From Sympetrum striolatum (Eukaryota > Arthropoda > Insecta > Odonata > Libellulidae): a DNA stretch of 64,000 nt. The notes under the pieces were generated by a model that was given only the letters and a program-made list of their open reading frames with translations, was not told the DNA's origin and did no database searches. Positions 49,786-61,709 of the stretch are shown here, piece by piece; position 1 is the stretch's first letter, and each line of letters begins with the position of its first letter. Location: the NCBI GenBank assembly GCA_947579665.1, contig OX388345.1, positions 66,393,454 to 66,457,453 of the forward strand, given 5' to 3'. The position numbers and the translations under genes are program-made.

Positions 49786-52700
49786 CTGTTGAATAAAGAC
49801 AATGAAAGTTCAGGTGATTCTGGTAGGAGAATAGGAACAGAGACTTGCTGCCATTACCATAGATAAAGTAAATTTCTCTAAAAGGAAAAAAGGAACAGCT
49901 ATGTTGATACATTAGCTTAAAGAAATGAAAAGATAAGACTTTCACTTGTACCACTGGAATAATTTATTATGCTCCCTAGGTTTTGATGCGTTGCGTCATC
50001 ATCAGGCTTATTAGCATAATAAATGATTCCAGTGGTATGGGTAAAAGTCTTATCTTTTCATTTCTTCACGTTATCAATTCCTACCACAAAGGCATTGATA
50101 AGGCCTGATTGATAGTATTAATACATTAGAATTGAAAAATCTCCAGATAGCCGTTATTTTCTAGCAACCTAGGCTTGAAAGTACCCTAACCATGGGGGTT
50201 AGGGTTTGTGACTGAGAAATACAAGCATAATATTCTCAATGCCTATTTTGGCAACTATGTTGGCATCTTCAGGAATAAAAGAGAACTAGCAATAGTTGCT
50301 GAAATATACATTGAGAATAATACACCTGCATTTCTCAGTCACGAAGAACCCTAATCCCCATAATATGGATAATTCCCCACAACGAGTTGCTCACAAATAC
50401 AGTTATATGGAGCTTTTTTTAACTCCAAAGTAAAATTCTCTTAAGAAGCATTTAAACGCATCAACTAATAATACTGATAAGCAGGTTGGCATTATAGCCA
50501 TGATATGACAAATTTTCTTTTGCTTTGGAAAATAAAATGGAAGGGTTTTTTTTGGCTCTTTCATTTCTAAGTGCTTTACAGCACAAAATGAATAAGGATT
50601 TTCATTAGTTTGCGTTCATCTGCATCTGAAAATGGGATCTTTAGAGTGTTTGTGAACTTTAGCTGATTGGGTGACAGCTCATCATATTTTTAAAGATGGG
50701 ATTTTTGGCAAGAAAAATGAGAGCAGCTTTCTTTGATACTTCATTTCAGTAATATTTCACTTGACAATGAAGCGATTTTTTATCAAATGGAAAGTTAGGG
50801 GTAGGGTTTTCTTTTGCTAAATATTTCACTCATTTACCAGAAGAGAAGTATTACAAGGGTTTTTGTTTTAGATACTATATGAAAAATTGTAGAGATTTAA
50901 AATAGGCTAAATACTGAGAAAAATTAAGCAAAAAGCTTAAAGCTAAATTTAGCTATAATACTAAAATCAATAAATAGTAAAATAGTGCTCTTGCAGATAT
51001 AAAGGTGATAAGACTCTAGACTAACCTAAAAGACACTACTACTAGTAAGGAAATCATTAAAACATTTCTGGGGACAACTGGTAATGTCTTACAGATTTTC
51101 ATACATTCCTCTCCATGCAGATGTTCCCTGCATTGTAGGAAAAATCCTATGAGTCTCTCCCTTTGATCCTACATAAAGTATGGTTCTTTAAAAATGTTAA
51201 ATTAATAATTACAAAAACTTATCTTATTGCTAAGGCCATAGTCAAATGATATAATTGCAACATAAATAACTGCATAGAGATTATAATCTTCATTGTAAAC
51301 TTTTATATCAAGGTGATGAACAAGAGCGGGGTGACTTTCATCAAGCTGTTGAATATGCTGGCTTTTGGACAGCACAACATAATTCACTTAACTTAAAAAT
51401 TAACAATTCTAGAATTCTGGAACACATTAAAATTAAGAACAGAAAGTATGAAAACTGTAAGAGAAAACTTAATCATCTTAATTATACCCATTATTTTATG
51501 AACCAACTTTCTCAAGCTTTTTTATACAAGGTACGTTCAAAAAGTTTGCAAACATTTTTTCTGGTTTAATAATGAAACCATTGCTCAAGTTTAAGATATT
51601 TTCTGTGCAGATTGTCGCCCAACCGCCATGGATGTAGCTGAGTTAGCAGATCTCTCTGTTGGAAGCTATCATGCTATTTTGCAAGACCATTTGCAAATGC
51701 ACCATGTTTGCCAGCATTTGGTCCCCAAGAACATTACCACATAGGAGGAGGAGGAGAGGGTGCTGTTGTCTAGCAACAACATCACCTCTGGGGATGCTGA
51801 CCCCACCCTTCTGGACAGACTGTACACACACGATGAACACCAAAACACAGAACTTCATGCTGGAATGCTGCTCAAGCTGCAAAATTCTCCTCCTTTCCGC
51901 CAGAGCGTACATACACGTATCAACTTACAGCACACTCAAATGCCAGCACAGTCTTGCACAGCTGTACCCACAATATGTAGTGCTATATACCGCCAAAATT
52001 TTACACTAAAAAATAGTTCATGAACTTTTTGAACGAACCTTGTATACACGTAATTCAATATACCTACTTTCTCAATCTTTTTCATAGAATTGAGAAGTAT
52101 TCAATCGCCTACAAGAGTAAGAGATGAAGCAACTCTTCTGGAACATATGGAGTAAGTTTATCCTAATTATTGCGAGTTAAATATTCCTATTTTATCATTA
52201 ACTTTGGTTAGTTTAGTTCTAACAAAAGAATGAGCCAAATATAATACTTAAACATAAAATTGCACAGTAAAATACAGACAATTTTAAGGAGTAACTTACA
52301 AATTAAGCTCATCTGCATCCGCTGGGGTGATTCCAATCTCCAGAATTTCTACCCTAGCTTTAAGATCATCATTCTTCCTATGCATATCCACAATGACGGA
52401 ATTAAGAAACTCAATTTGTTTTTCAGCCATTTCTTTTTCTTCCATAAGGGTCTTGTAAGTGGAGTCTGAAGAAAAAATAATCAGGAGATAACAATGATAT
52501 CGTACATCTAGAATTTAAATACTGGAATAAAAGAAATGTTAAACTATGAGAAAGAAACAAATTAAGAAATAAATAATTCTGTATACTTCCAAAGAAAGGA
52601 GTTTATGCTAATTGAAAGAGCTTTGTAATTTTCCACAGGATTTATTTTCACTACTGGTTTCACTTACGAGGAAGCATCTTCAGGTAAAATAAATCCTGTG

Positions 52701-55700
52701 GAAAATAACAAAGCTTTTTCAATTATTATTATGGCTTTCCATAAAGTTACGCCTTCCCATATTCATGGTTAAGATGATTACCAATAGAAGAAAATAAGCT
52801 AAGACATCGAGTCTCTTAAGTTAATAGTAAATAAATCAATATTGAATGCATGAATTGTTGAAAAAATAGAATTCAACAAAATCTAGAAGAGAACACTTTA
52901 AGCATGGTAGGAGGCAACGTTTTGTCTCTGAAGTTTTGCTATCACAATGATATTATTTCAGTTTGGTACATGAAATGAATTCTCAAAAAATAAATTCTAA
53001 AAGAATCATAGAATCACAGCTGTAAAATTGGTAATTACAAGAGAACCTGGGAACAATATAAGTAGCATAAAATTGAAATTTGTAATTAAAGAATGAGAAG
53101 TGAAAATGATACAGATGTGAGAAAAAAATGCTATCAACATCATACAAATTTGATGCCATTTAATCCATTTGGATCCATTGTCATCTTTAAGGAATTAAAT
53201 AGATTGAATTAATGGGATCACAAGCATATGAAAGATATTTCTCTCAAGTTTAATATAAAAATTCGAATTTATATTTTGTGAGAAAATCAAACACTCAAAA
53301 AAGGTAAAATAACAAAGGATGGTAGTGAGATTACAACTATTATACAGGTATTCACAGTGTTCCGATTAATTTCCAGATTTCTGAGCATTTATGGCTGAAA
53401 TAAAACATTCATTTTGACCATAGGTGTTTTATGATTGAATAAATAGTCTTTTAATTACTCTGATTTATAAAGTTGGGGCAGCAAGATAGTTGCATTAAAG
53501 CAGAGGTAACTAATGGTCCCACTCTGCTTTGCGTTAAGCAATAAAATTATCTCACCCTCACTGTTTCCATTTGCCTTGGACTGAGTAACAGCAACCTGCA
53601 ACTCCATTACTTTCCTTTCAAATTGAGCTTTTTCCTTATCCAAATTAACCTGCAACTCCATTACCTTCCTTTCTAATTGAGCATTTTCCTTCTCTATATT
53701 TTCCATCAGACTCTTATATTTATTGGCCTGAGATTTCTCAGCCTTGAGCAAATTTATCTGAAATGAGGAAGTTCAAGTAAATAAATTATAATACAATTCA
53801 TGTTAAAAAATATTGCAAGAAAGCCAATTTTGCAACAAATGGCATGCCCTTCTTTCAATTTTTCAGCCCATGAAAACGTACCCTATTACAAGAAAAAAAG
53901 CATGATATTTTCAACTAACTGGCAAATTTAAAGTTTTATCATTAAATTATGCAATTAAAGAAAGCTAATAAAGGTAACAGAAGAGCATCAAGCTTTGTTT
54001 ATGCATTCATATCAAGCTTAAATTGCAATAATGATGGCAGAAACTGAGAGCAAAGACAAATAATGCTACAATTGCTTTCAATGACCAGTAAAAGCTTTTT
54101 TTGAAATATGTAAAGATGCAGATTTGATATTGATTTTTTGTTTATGCATCATACCAGGCTCAAATTGCAACAATGATAGCAGAAAATGAGAGTAAAGACA
54201 GATAATCCTAAAACTGCTTTCAATAATCAATAAAAGTTTTTTGATGTATGTAAAGATGCAGATATAGATTTTTCAGCATAAATTGATAAACATTTTCCTC
54301 CTCAATAATAGTAGGATGGCACATACAGAAGCATTTTTGCAAGAATTATAACATGCATTCCAATGATTCACACAAAAATTCACAATTTTCAAGCATAAAA
54401 ATATCATATTCAAAGCTTAATCAAATAAACATTTACTTTCATTCGTGATTCCTAACAATATACACTTAATAGCAATAAAATATTCGGATACTTACATACA
54501 AACCCACTGAAAACTATAAATATAACATGAAGTTCAAGTTTAGGGTACCCAAACAATTACTAAATATCATTGATAATTGAGAGATGGAACAAAAATATTT
54601 TCTTACTTCATTTTGCCTATCTTGAATATCTTTCTCTTGTTTTTCCTGCAAAGATTTCAGCGACTGGGCCATACTCTCTATGGACTCCTTCTCCTTTTGG
54701 AATTTTTCTGTCTCCCTGTTAGAAAATAGCCAAAAATTTATTTTATCTAGTTTTACAAATTAGTATTCTAGGTAAAATCCACAACATGATATTGATTCTA
54801 TATTTTTATTTTCATGATTTTAACCCAGTCATTATTATATGTTTATCATGATTATGAGGTGTGAGGAAATTGACAAGTAAGAGAACATTTTTCATAGATG
54901 CATACAATTATAAGACCGTTTCCACAAAAATGAATGAAAATAAAAAATTAAATGAGAATCTAATGCCAACATAGATGAAATATTTCTAGAGTTAGTTCCA
55001 TACCTCTTTTTAGCTTCTTCAAGTTCTTCCATCATGCACTTCAATTTCAAACCTAATTCAGTACAAGATTGGAGCATGATGCCAACATATTTGAGCCGCA
55101 TGGATGTATCATTCGCTCCACCAAGTTCATTTCCTTTCCCATCTTCTTTTCTACAGATATAATTTTTAATTATTAGTAACATTTGAAAATTTTCTAAACT
55201 TTCAAAGTTTTTAATATTTTCTCAGCAATGCATTTCTTGTATCTAGAATTATTAGTGTATAAGGAAATACTCAGAATTTTACAACACAAAACAAACACCT
55301 TCCTCTATTATCAACACATTCATTTCCATTAATTATTTAAGTATTTTTAATTAAAAACTTCTAATGTAAATAAAATAAAATTATTTGCAATGGAAGAAGC
55401 CTTCTCAAGGTGCAAATATAAAGTAAAGGTAAGAGTTATTTTTGTGCATGTTAATCATTCAACTTACTGAGGAGGAATGTCTTGAGGTTTACCCCCCATT
55501 ACAGACAACAGATTACATAACTGGGAATTAATTGACTCAAGATATCTTTCGTTTTCAGTCAAAACTTCATCTCTCTTCTTTCTCTCTTCTTTTAGGCTAG
55601 AATTTTCACTTTCCAGCTTGGCCAACTGAGGTAGAAGCTAAAATTAAACAAAAAATACATCATTACACATACAATATCACATACAATATCACATTACCTG

Positions 55701-58700
55701 AAGAATATTAATAATTTAATAGGAGTAATTAAAGGTATAAACAATATTATGTTCATAAATTGCTTATCAGCAATTTTTCCTTCGATATTTATCAGAAAAT
55801 TTTAGAAAGTTAACAAAACTCAAGATAAATTACAAACTTAAAAATATAGCAAAACTGTAAAGGAATTACATAATTACCATTTCATGTTCTTTAAGGAGTT
55901 TTTCTCTTTCTGAATTTAATTCAGTCATCTTGCTCTCTATTTCTGAAACAGCTTCCTTATTTACAGTAGTTTGTCCTTCAAAAGTAGTTTTCATTGTTTC
56001 AACCTGAGACTACAAGAAAATTTAAGATTAGTATGACTAATTTGAAGATTTGGTTTCAGAGATATAAATATTGCATATATGATTGTATTGTGGTATATAA
56101 TTATACATAAGAGGTGTTGTGAGCCACCAATTACATCAAATAAAAACATAGTCAATTTTTGTACACCATGAAATATGATTCAAAATTTTGAAGATCCAAA
56201 AATGCCAGTCAAAAGTTTAAGGCCTAATTAATCAAACTAATAAAACTTGATTATATACCAATCTACTATTAAACATAGGAACCTGTATATAAGGGTATAA
56301 GGGTTCTCTGTATACCTATATTACCAACTTATAATCTAATAACATTTTATACTACATTAGACTTACTCTAAGAACTGCAATTTCATTCTCTCTAGTCTGG
56401 ATTTCTGTACAATGCAACTTTTTAAGTTCTTCAAACTCATTTTTCTTTTCTGTTTGCAGGGATGAAAGCATTTCAGTGAGTTTTTCCAGCTCTATTTGCT
56501 GAGGGTCATAGAAAAGAAAACAAAAACTTAGAATATATTAGATAATGACAAAGACAGGACGAAGGATAGGATAAAAATGTTGAGGAGAAAAATAAGCAAC
56601 ATGACAAATAAAACAAATATTGTCAGATATTTTGTGGATGAGATTAAAAATTATTAAAATTGATATTACAACTGTCGTTTTTGAAAGTAGTGTGTCCATT
56701 TTTGGAAAAACAAATTAAGGATAATTTTAGTGAGACGTACATGCATTACTTTATATTTTCAATACCACGTTCAATAGTGTACTTTAAAAAATTACCAGAC
56801 CTTATAAATTATAGCTTAAATTTTGTTGGTTCAAAAGAAAACCATTATATACCTTAACATGAGAGTATATGTGTTTAATACTTAAATGAATATACTGAAT
56901 ACTTGAACAAACAGCTCCTTTTTAATTCTTTACTTTCATAAAAATTAACCAGAATTACACTATGTAACAAACTTCTTCCCCTTGGCAAGTGAGTGTTATT
57001 TCCTGCTTTATAAGTCTAGAAAGTTTAGAAAATGCCCATTACACCTTTAAAAGTTTGCTTTTGCTCTCAGGAAAATTACTTTAATATTTTGCATATCCCT
57101 GTATATGTAAATAGGTAACCCATATTTATTTGCTCTGGAAGTTTTCTTGCGTTAACAACTGGGCAATGTTGGATGGCTCCTTGCCTTGGCAAGTGCTTTC
57201 TCCTCAAAGTCCTCCATAAAAAGTCTGCTACTGTGGGGGAAAGAGGGTAACCCATTGGTACTACATTAGTTTGCTTGTGTTTCCTTGATAGACGAAGAAA
57301 GTGGACTTCAGGACATGCTCGAACAACTTCAGCAAACCTCATCTTGTTCACCAAGGTCCTGGTTGACGACCCCCTATGTATTTTAAAGCCCCTTTTTGAC
57401 GAGGATTTTGAGACGCCTGAGGAGAAACCGATTGCCATTGCGTGTTGACAGTGTGGGGAAAAACTAGCAGAATTTTAGGCCAACATCACATTGGAACAAT
57501 CCACAAACCATACAAAAAGGTCAGTTCTACCCTTTGCAACGTCAAAGACAGTCGGGGCCTAAAAACTCTGGGAGTCTACAGTGCTCCCGGCAGATGTGGA
57601 TCCACATACATCGGAGAAACTGCAGGACGATCAAAACCCACCTGAAGGAGCATGAAAGGTGTATCTGACTCGGGCAACCTGAGAAGTCCGCTATTGCGAA
57701 ACATTCCCTCACGAAAGACCACGACATTAACCTTGACCAGGCAAAAATGTTATGCAGAGTGAATGGTTATTGGGATAGGATATATAAGGAGGCCATCGAG
57801 ATCCACCTCAACAAAAATAATATGAATCATGATGAGGGAACTTTCCTAAGCAAAACTGGGATGCACCGATACATAAGATTACGCAACAAAGAACAACCAA
57901 TCAGAATGCAGAATGCAAAAACCAATCAGAGATGAGGAGGGGGTCCCCCGGACTGTATATATACCCAGCCTTCACCAAACACTCAACATCCTGGAAAATG
58001 GCAGCAGAGGTTGTTGCCGAAACGTCGGAGCCATCAAACATTATCCAGTTCTAGTTTTTTTTTTTTGAGACTGAGCATTCTAATAACTTAACATATAGGT
58101 CTACTACTAAAGAAATGTAGAATTGAATTCCATAAACAGATTACAAAATTAACCTTAGGATAGACATGCTTCTGAATGAGGAACAAGTTCAGACAATTTA
58201 AGGATAGTCAATATTTATGTATGAGCAAATATTCAATAAAATAAAAAAGAAATGGAACAGTATTGAAATATACTTGAAAATTTGGAATAAACAGTGATCT
58301 CAAGCCTAACCTTTGCTTTCAATGCATCATCTTGCTTGATTAATGATTGTTTCAACCTTTCCACTTCTCCTTCCTTTAGAGCTTTCAATTGCTCCAGCTC
58401 TTTGCTGGTTTCCTCTTTGAGCTTTGGCAGTAACTGCTTTGCCATCTCTATCTCAGCATTCTGTTAGATTCAAATATGTAAAAATTAGTAAAATCAACAG
58501 ATGAAAAGGCCCTTTAATGAAATAACCTACCTTGTTTTCCATCAATAATGTAATAAAATCAAAAAAATTATCAGTTATCAAATCATCATCATATTATCAA
58601 ACGAAAAAATATACTTACAAGAGCTTGAATAACTTCCTCTTCATGCTTCTTCATTGACTGCCTCACTTCATTGATTTCAATTTCCTTTTGGCTTCTTAGC

Positions 58701-60708
58701 TGTTCAATTTCTTTACTACTTTCCTCTTTGAGATTTGTGAATAACTGGGACATTTTATCAAGCTCCAATTGCTTTATTGTACAAGAGAAACCAATAAAAC
58801 ATATAAGAATTTGGGAAAATAAGTTAAGAGCAATAATTATTTTTTATAAGCAAGATATAAATAAATATCATTTTCCTGTTTTAAGTTCTTCAGCATGAAA
58901 TAAATGGACCAATTACTCTTGATTTGAAGTATAAGAGTTAATACCAGATGTACATAAAATCCAGTAGTAGTAAATACCTTATATAAATAATATCTTAAAC
59001 ATAATAGCAGTTAAATACCTTAGCTTTCAAAGCTTCATCTCCATGCTTCATGAGGGATTCTTTCAGACCTTCAATCTCAGCATCCTTTCTACTCTTCAAC
59101 TCTTCTAATTCTTTGCTACTTTCTTGTTTCAGGTTCAAGACCATTTGGTTTAATTTCTCAAATTCACTTTGCTACAAAACAATAGAATAGACAACAAATT
59201 ACATTAAAATAAATAGGAAGAATCATAAATTTCAAAAATATATTCAACTGAAATTAAATACAATCAAACACGAGACTAATATCCTCAACTCATTACATCA
59301 AAGTTTAATAATAATATCCACCTTACCCAAAGATACACTTGGTAAATATGGAATAAATCAAGACACAAAAATAATTTCCACCTGTATACCATTAATGCAT
59401 GAGGATATCTAAGTGAGAATTGAGAATGATTTCTTGCATCGCAGCATTAAGATTTAGGCTCCAGGATAGCTAAGTGGGCCATGTTTTCAACATTGGTGAT
59501 AGCAGTCCAGGGTTTGATTCCAGGTGGGAGCAAAATAACCTAAATAACCATGTCGAAGCACTTTTAACAATACAACAACAACCATGAAGATTTTACCTTG
59601 ATGCAATTTTTCATGATAAGAAAATTCTTGTATTATTGGTGGACAAAATCAAATGCAAATGAGCATGTACCTATATACAGGATATCAGGAAATCATGCTG
59701 TAAGCTCACAATTCACCTAACATAAAAGGAGCCATTTCATAATTAACCAATATGTTTAAATATATCTACAGGTAATTCCTCAGTAACATACCTGTAACTT
59801 AGAGGCATCCTCTGCATGCTTCTGCAAGCTCTGCTTGAGAAGATTCAATTCCTCATCCTTTGCTTTTTGCAATTCTTCCACATCTTTTTTACTCTGAGAA
59901 AGTAGTGACTGGTACTTTTCAGTTAAATTCTTCTGTTCTTCACTCTGTATAAATAAATCAATGAAACAATATAAAATGATATTCATTATTATAACGCCTC
60001 TGTAAAGATGATGCCCATGTTCATTTAAAAAAAAAGGAAAAGTACAAGAAGTAAAAAGCATCAGTTGCAGAATTGTTTTATGGATAAATAATAAATCTAT
60101 TCAACCTACCACAACTTGAAGCTGCCCCTCTAATTCTCTTACACAAGCTGCTTGGCGAACGGACATATCAGATTCATTCTTAATCATTTCTACTTTAAAT
60201 GCTTGAAGCTCAGCAACAGTTTCCTCCTGAAAACAAATATTTATTACAAATTGGATATAGAATGCAAATTATTGATTATTTATTACTGATTTCAATAAAA
60301 TACATGCAGTACTCCCCACATCAAATTGCATTTTAGAGCCACTACAAAGTTCAAACAACTTAAATGATTAAAAATAGAGTTCAAATGATAAATTTGAGAG
60401 TAATTCAAACTGAAGTCCAAAATTTATGTTTGAACTGCATCCCATAAAACAAAACTTGTTTACAGCATGAATGCCATCTGTTTTATGCCCAAGTCATTTC
60501 TTGTGAGTTTTATTCATTTTTTAGAAGTTTGTTAATAAAGGTAAAATTTCCAATAAAATAACCCAAGGAACTATTACCAATTTTTCTTTTTCAGCCACCA
60601 CTTGTTTCATACTTTCCAAAAGTTTTCCTTTTTCATCTCTTAGCCTCTGAGCCTCAGTATTGACAGAACCTTCTTTTTCTTCTTGAGCAACTATCTTCTT
60701 CTTTAAGT
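49411..60708 (-). CDS. CLIP-190: CAP-Gly linker protein (CLIP-170/CLIP-190), C-terminal 722 residues
   Basis: Fifteen exons, 5' to 3' on the minus strand: 60708-60578, 60226-60110, 59944-59792, 59171-59019, 58771-58619, 58460-58311, 56498-56367, 56009-55878, 55637-55468, 55150-55004, 54715-54607, 53757-53556, 52465-52300, 49785-49577 and 49457-49411. All have GT/AG borders and matching phases. Most encode a heptad-rich coiled coil. Late exons show the family hallmark [17 protein letters not shown], then [19 protein letters not shown] (knuckle 1) and [15 protein letters not shown] (knuckle 2, split by the last intron), ending EDGETF. CLIP proteins track growing microtubule ends; the knuckles and the terminal ETF bind dynactin p150, EB1 and the protein's own CAP-Gly domains (family knowledge). 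CAP-Gly exons are not in the window; the first visible exon begins mid-rod. Introns are crowded with mobile elements. Confidence 0.94.
49919..50066 (-). mobile_element. Fold-back element with hammerhead-like core (CLIP last intron)
   Basis: Arms AAAGAAATGAAAAGATAAGA and near-complement run about 54 bp to TTATTATGCT. The minus-strand centre reads CTGATGA, T, GACGC-AAC-GCATC (4 of 5 pairs), then AAAAC, then CTAGG. CUGAUGA is intact, but the GAAA is changed to AAAA. Confidence 0.65.
50190..50367 (-). mobile_element. Fold-back element, decayed centre (CLIP last intron)
   Basis: Arms contain GGGGGTTAGGGTT and GTGACTGAGAAAT with inverted partners, and ATTCTCAATG on both sides. The minus-strand centre begins CTGAAGATGCC and lacks a GAAA. 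Same architecture as the other fold-backs, but the core is lost. Confidence 0.55.
50368..51525. other. Interior of the last CLIP intron
   Basis: AT-rich, with no supported element between the fold-backs and the mariner relic. Confidence 0.5.
51527..52042 (+). pseudogene. mariner transposon relic with transposase fragment
   Basis: Inverted ends CAAGGTACGTTCAAAAAGTT and CAAGGTTCGTTCAAAAAGTT are flanked by TA. The plus strand from about 51620 reads [19 protein letters not shown], then an [13 protein letters not shown] stretch, a stop, and later [16 protein letters not shown]. This matches the helix-turn-helix and first catalytic block of mariner transposases (LDRI-TGDE region, with the GD of the motif changed). 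It is deleted after that point and dead. Confidence 0.75.
52611..52723 (-). mobile_element. Fold-back element with hammerhead-like core (CLIP intron)
   Basis: Arms ATTGAAAGAGCTTTGTAATT and near-complement, through TTCCACAGGATTTATTTT, are about 38 bp. The minus-strand centre reads CTGAAGA, stem GCTT...AAGT, GAAA, then CCAGTA. ACCAGT after GAA is near-palindromic and is followed by A. CUGAUGA is changed at one base. Confidence 0.65.
53997..54264 (+). repeat. Tandem direct duplication, ~125-130 bp x2
   Basis: Two copies start at GTTTATGCAT (53997 and 54140) and end at GTAAAGATGCAGAT. They share AAATTGCAA-AATGAT-GCAG and AATGAGAG-AAAGACA. Divergence is visible at many sites. Located in a CLIP intron. 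Confidence 0.8.
57076..57440 (-). pseudogene. Penelope-like reverse-transcriptase fragment
   Basis: The minus-strand frame contains [20 protein letters not shown], resembling the MGSPLSP-VAN-F block of Penelope-like element reverse transcriptases. Palm aspartates are not seen, so it is truncated. It is inserted in the CLIP intron between the exons at 58311 and 56498. Confidence 0.7.
57441..58070 (+). pseudogene. Penelope-like GIY-YIG endonuclease and 3' end
   Basis: The plus strand encodes [19 protein letters not shown], then across a frameshift [11 protein letters not shown], a stop, and [19 protein letters not shown], followed by [18 protein letters not shown]. This is the Penelope-type GIY-YIG endonuclease order (GVY, YIGET, R, then the WDR-EAIEI helix). 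Downstream, GGCAGC-loop-GTTGCC is followed by GAAACGTC (58019-58026), a hammerhead-like 3' half, and a poly-T run. The orientation is opposite to the adjacent reverse-transcriptase piece. Confidence 0.8.
58311..59944 (-). CDS. CLIP-190: Four consecutive CLIP rod exons of 51, 51, 51 and 50 codons
   Basis: Exons 59944-59792, 59171-59019, 58771-58619 and 58460-58311 are all phase 0. They encode aligned segments of the same pattern: a start like Q-E-E-KL, then LK(Q/E)E(S/T)SKELEQLK, then a charged block, then LKQSLxKH and ALKAK at the end. This looks like tandem exon duplication of a coiled-coil module. The first member is the most diverged. Confidence 0.85.
59458..59532 (+). pseudogene. tRNA-like element (SINE head or tRNA pseudogene) in a CLIP intron
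   Basis: A-box TAGCTAAGTGGG near 59467 and B-box-like GGTTTGATTCC at 59511-59521. GCTCC at the start pairs with GGAGC at the end. The T stem is poor, so a working tRNA is unlikely. It is antisense to the CLIP gene. Confidence 0.5.
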
Positions 60709-61332
60709 CTAAGAAAATGTTATTATGGAAAATTAAAACAAATCAATTAGAATGAACGAGACAATTATATATGTTAATTTTACCATATCTTTACATTGAA
60801 GTAATAGAGGAAACAAATATGCTTCTCATCAATAAAGAGTAATATTCTTTCAGTAACTTTTTTGAACAAGCTTCATGAGATACAAATAAAATTTTAACAA
60901 GAATTAAATTTTAAATTGCATTCAAAGTAAATTATTTCCGGATAAATAAATCACTCTCAGACCATTACATTATTATTTACAACCAAATAAAAACTTAAAA
61001 ATGCCCAAGTACCCTTAGAAATGTGTATAATACGTATTAATGCATACTTCAATCATCTGAAACACAGATAGAAAATTTAAAATTGACTTTGCTTAAAAAT
61101 CATTATATAGGTGTAAAAAGTAAAATTTCATCAGGTTTGAATGATAAAGTATGAAAGATAAACATGTTTATCTTTGAAAATGACACATAAATAAACAGCA
61201 GCAAACTTTTCTTTAAAGAAGATGAACATAAAACTTATTTTAATGAGCCATTCAGCTCAATACCAAATTAATTCTAGTAGAATTCGTCTAATTACAGAAT
61301 TTTCATTACAAAGTTAAAATTGCATATCATCT
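60709..61332. other. 5' side CLIP intron, nothing supported
   Basis: AT-rich intronic DNA upstream of the first visible CLIP exon. No further CLIP exon is recognised up to 64000. Confidence 0.5.
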
Positions 61333-61500
61333 TAACCCTCGAACGCCCAGAAAATTTTTTTCTTATTAATGTATTAAATTTGTGTTATTTCTGTTTGTAT
61401 TGAATTCATACGATTGAATAAATATCATTTTTAATGATAAATAATATTGTTTTGCAATAAATAGTGGTTGCGTATACGCAACCGTGGGCGTTCTCCATGT
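61333..61500 (+). mobile_element. Possible piggyBac-like relic with 18-nt palindrome
   Basis: It starts TTAACCCTCGAACGCCCAG. Near the other side GTGGGCGTTC is inverted relative to the start, preceded by the perfect palindrome GGTTGCGTATACGCAACC (61466-61483). The layout resembles the solo end at 35976-36058. No TTAA is seen on the right. Confidence 0.35.
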
Positions 61501-61709
61501 CAGTGAGCGTCAACCGCCATACTAAAGAAGTCAGGCAACATATTACCTGTTATTAACATTTAATTTTCGTCAAATAAATTTTAACCGTACTTATTCGATC
61601 CAATATTTATATATACTTATTTTTGCCACAAATGTTTTAAATATTTATAAAATAAACAAATAATTAGTTGTAATAGTATGTACAAAAAATCTGATGTGGC
61701 CAGCAAATG

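Noticed and set aside
51659..52023. Small secreted or cysteine-rich protein
   Set aside because: The interval lies inside mariner inverted repeats, and one frame reads as decayed mariner transposase.
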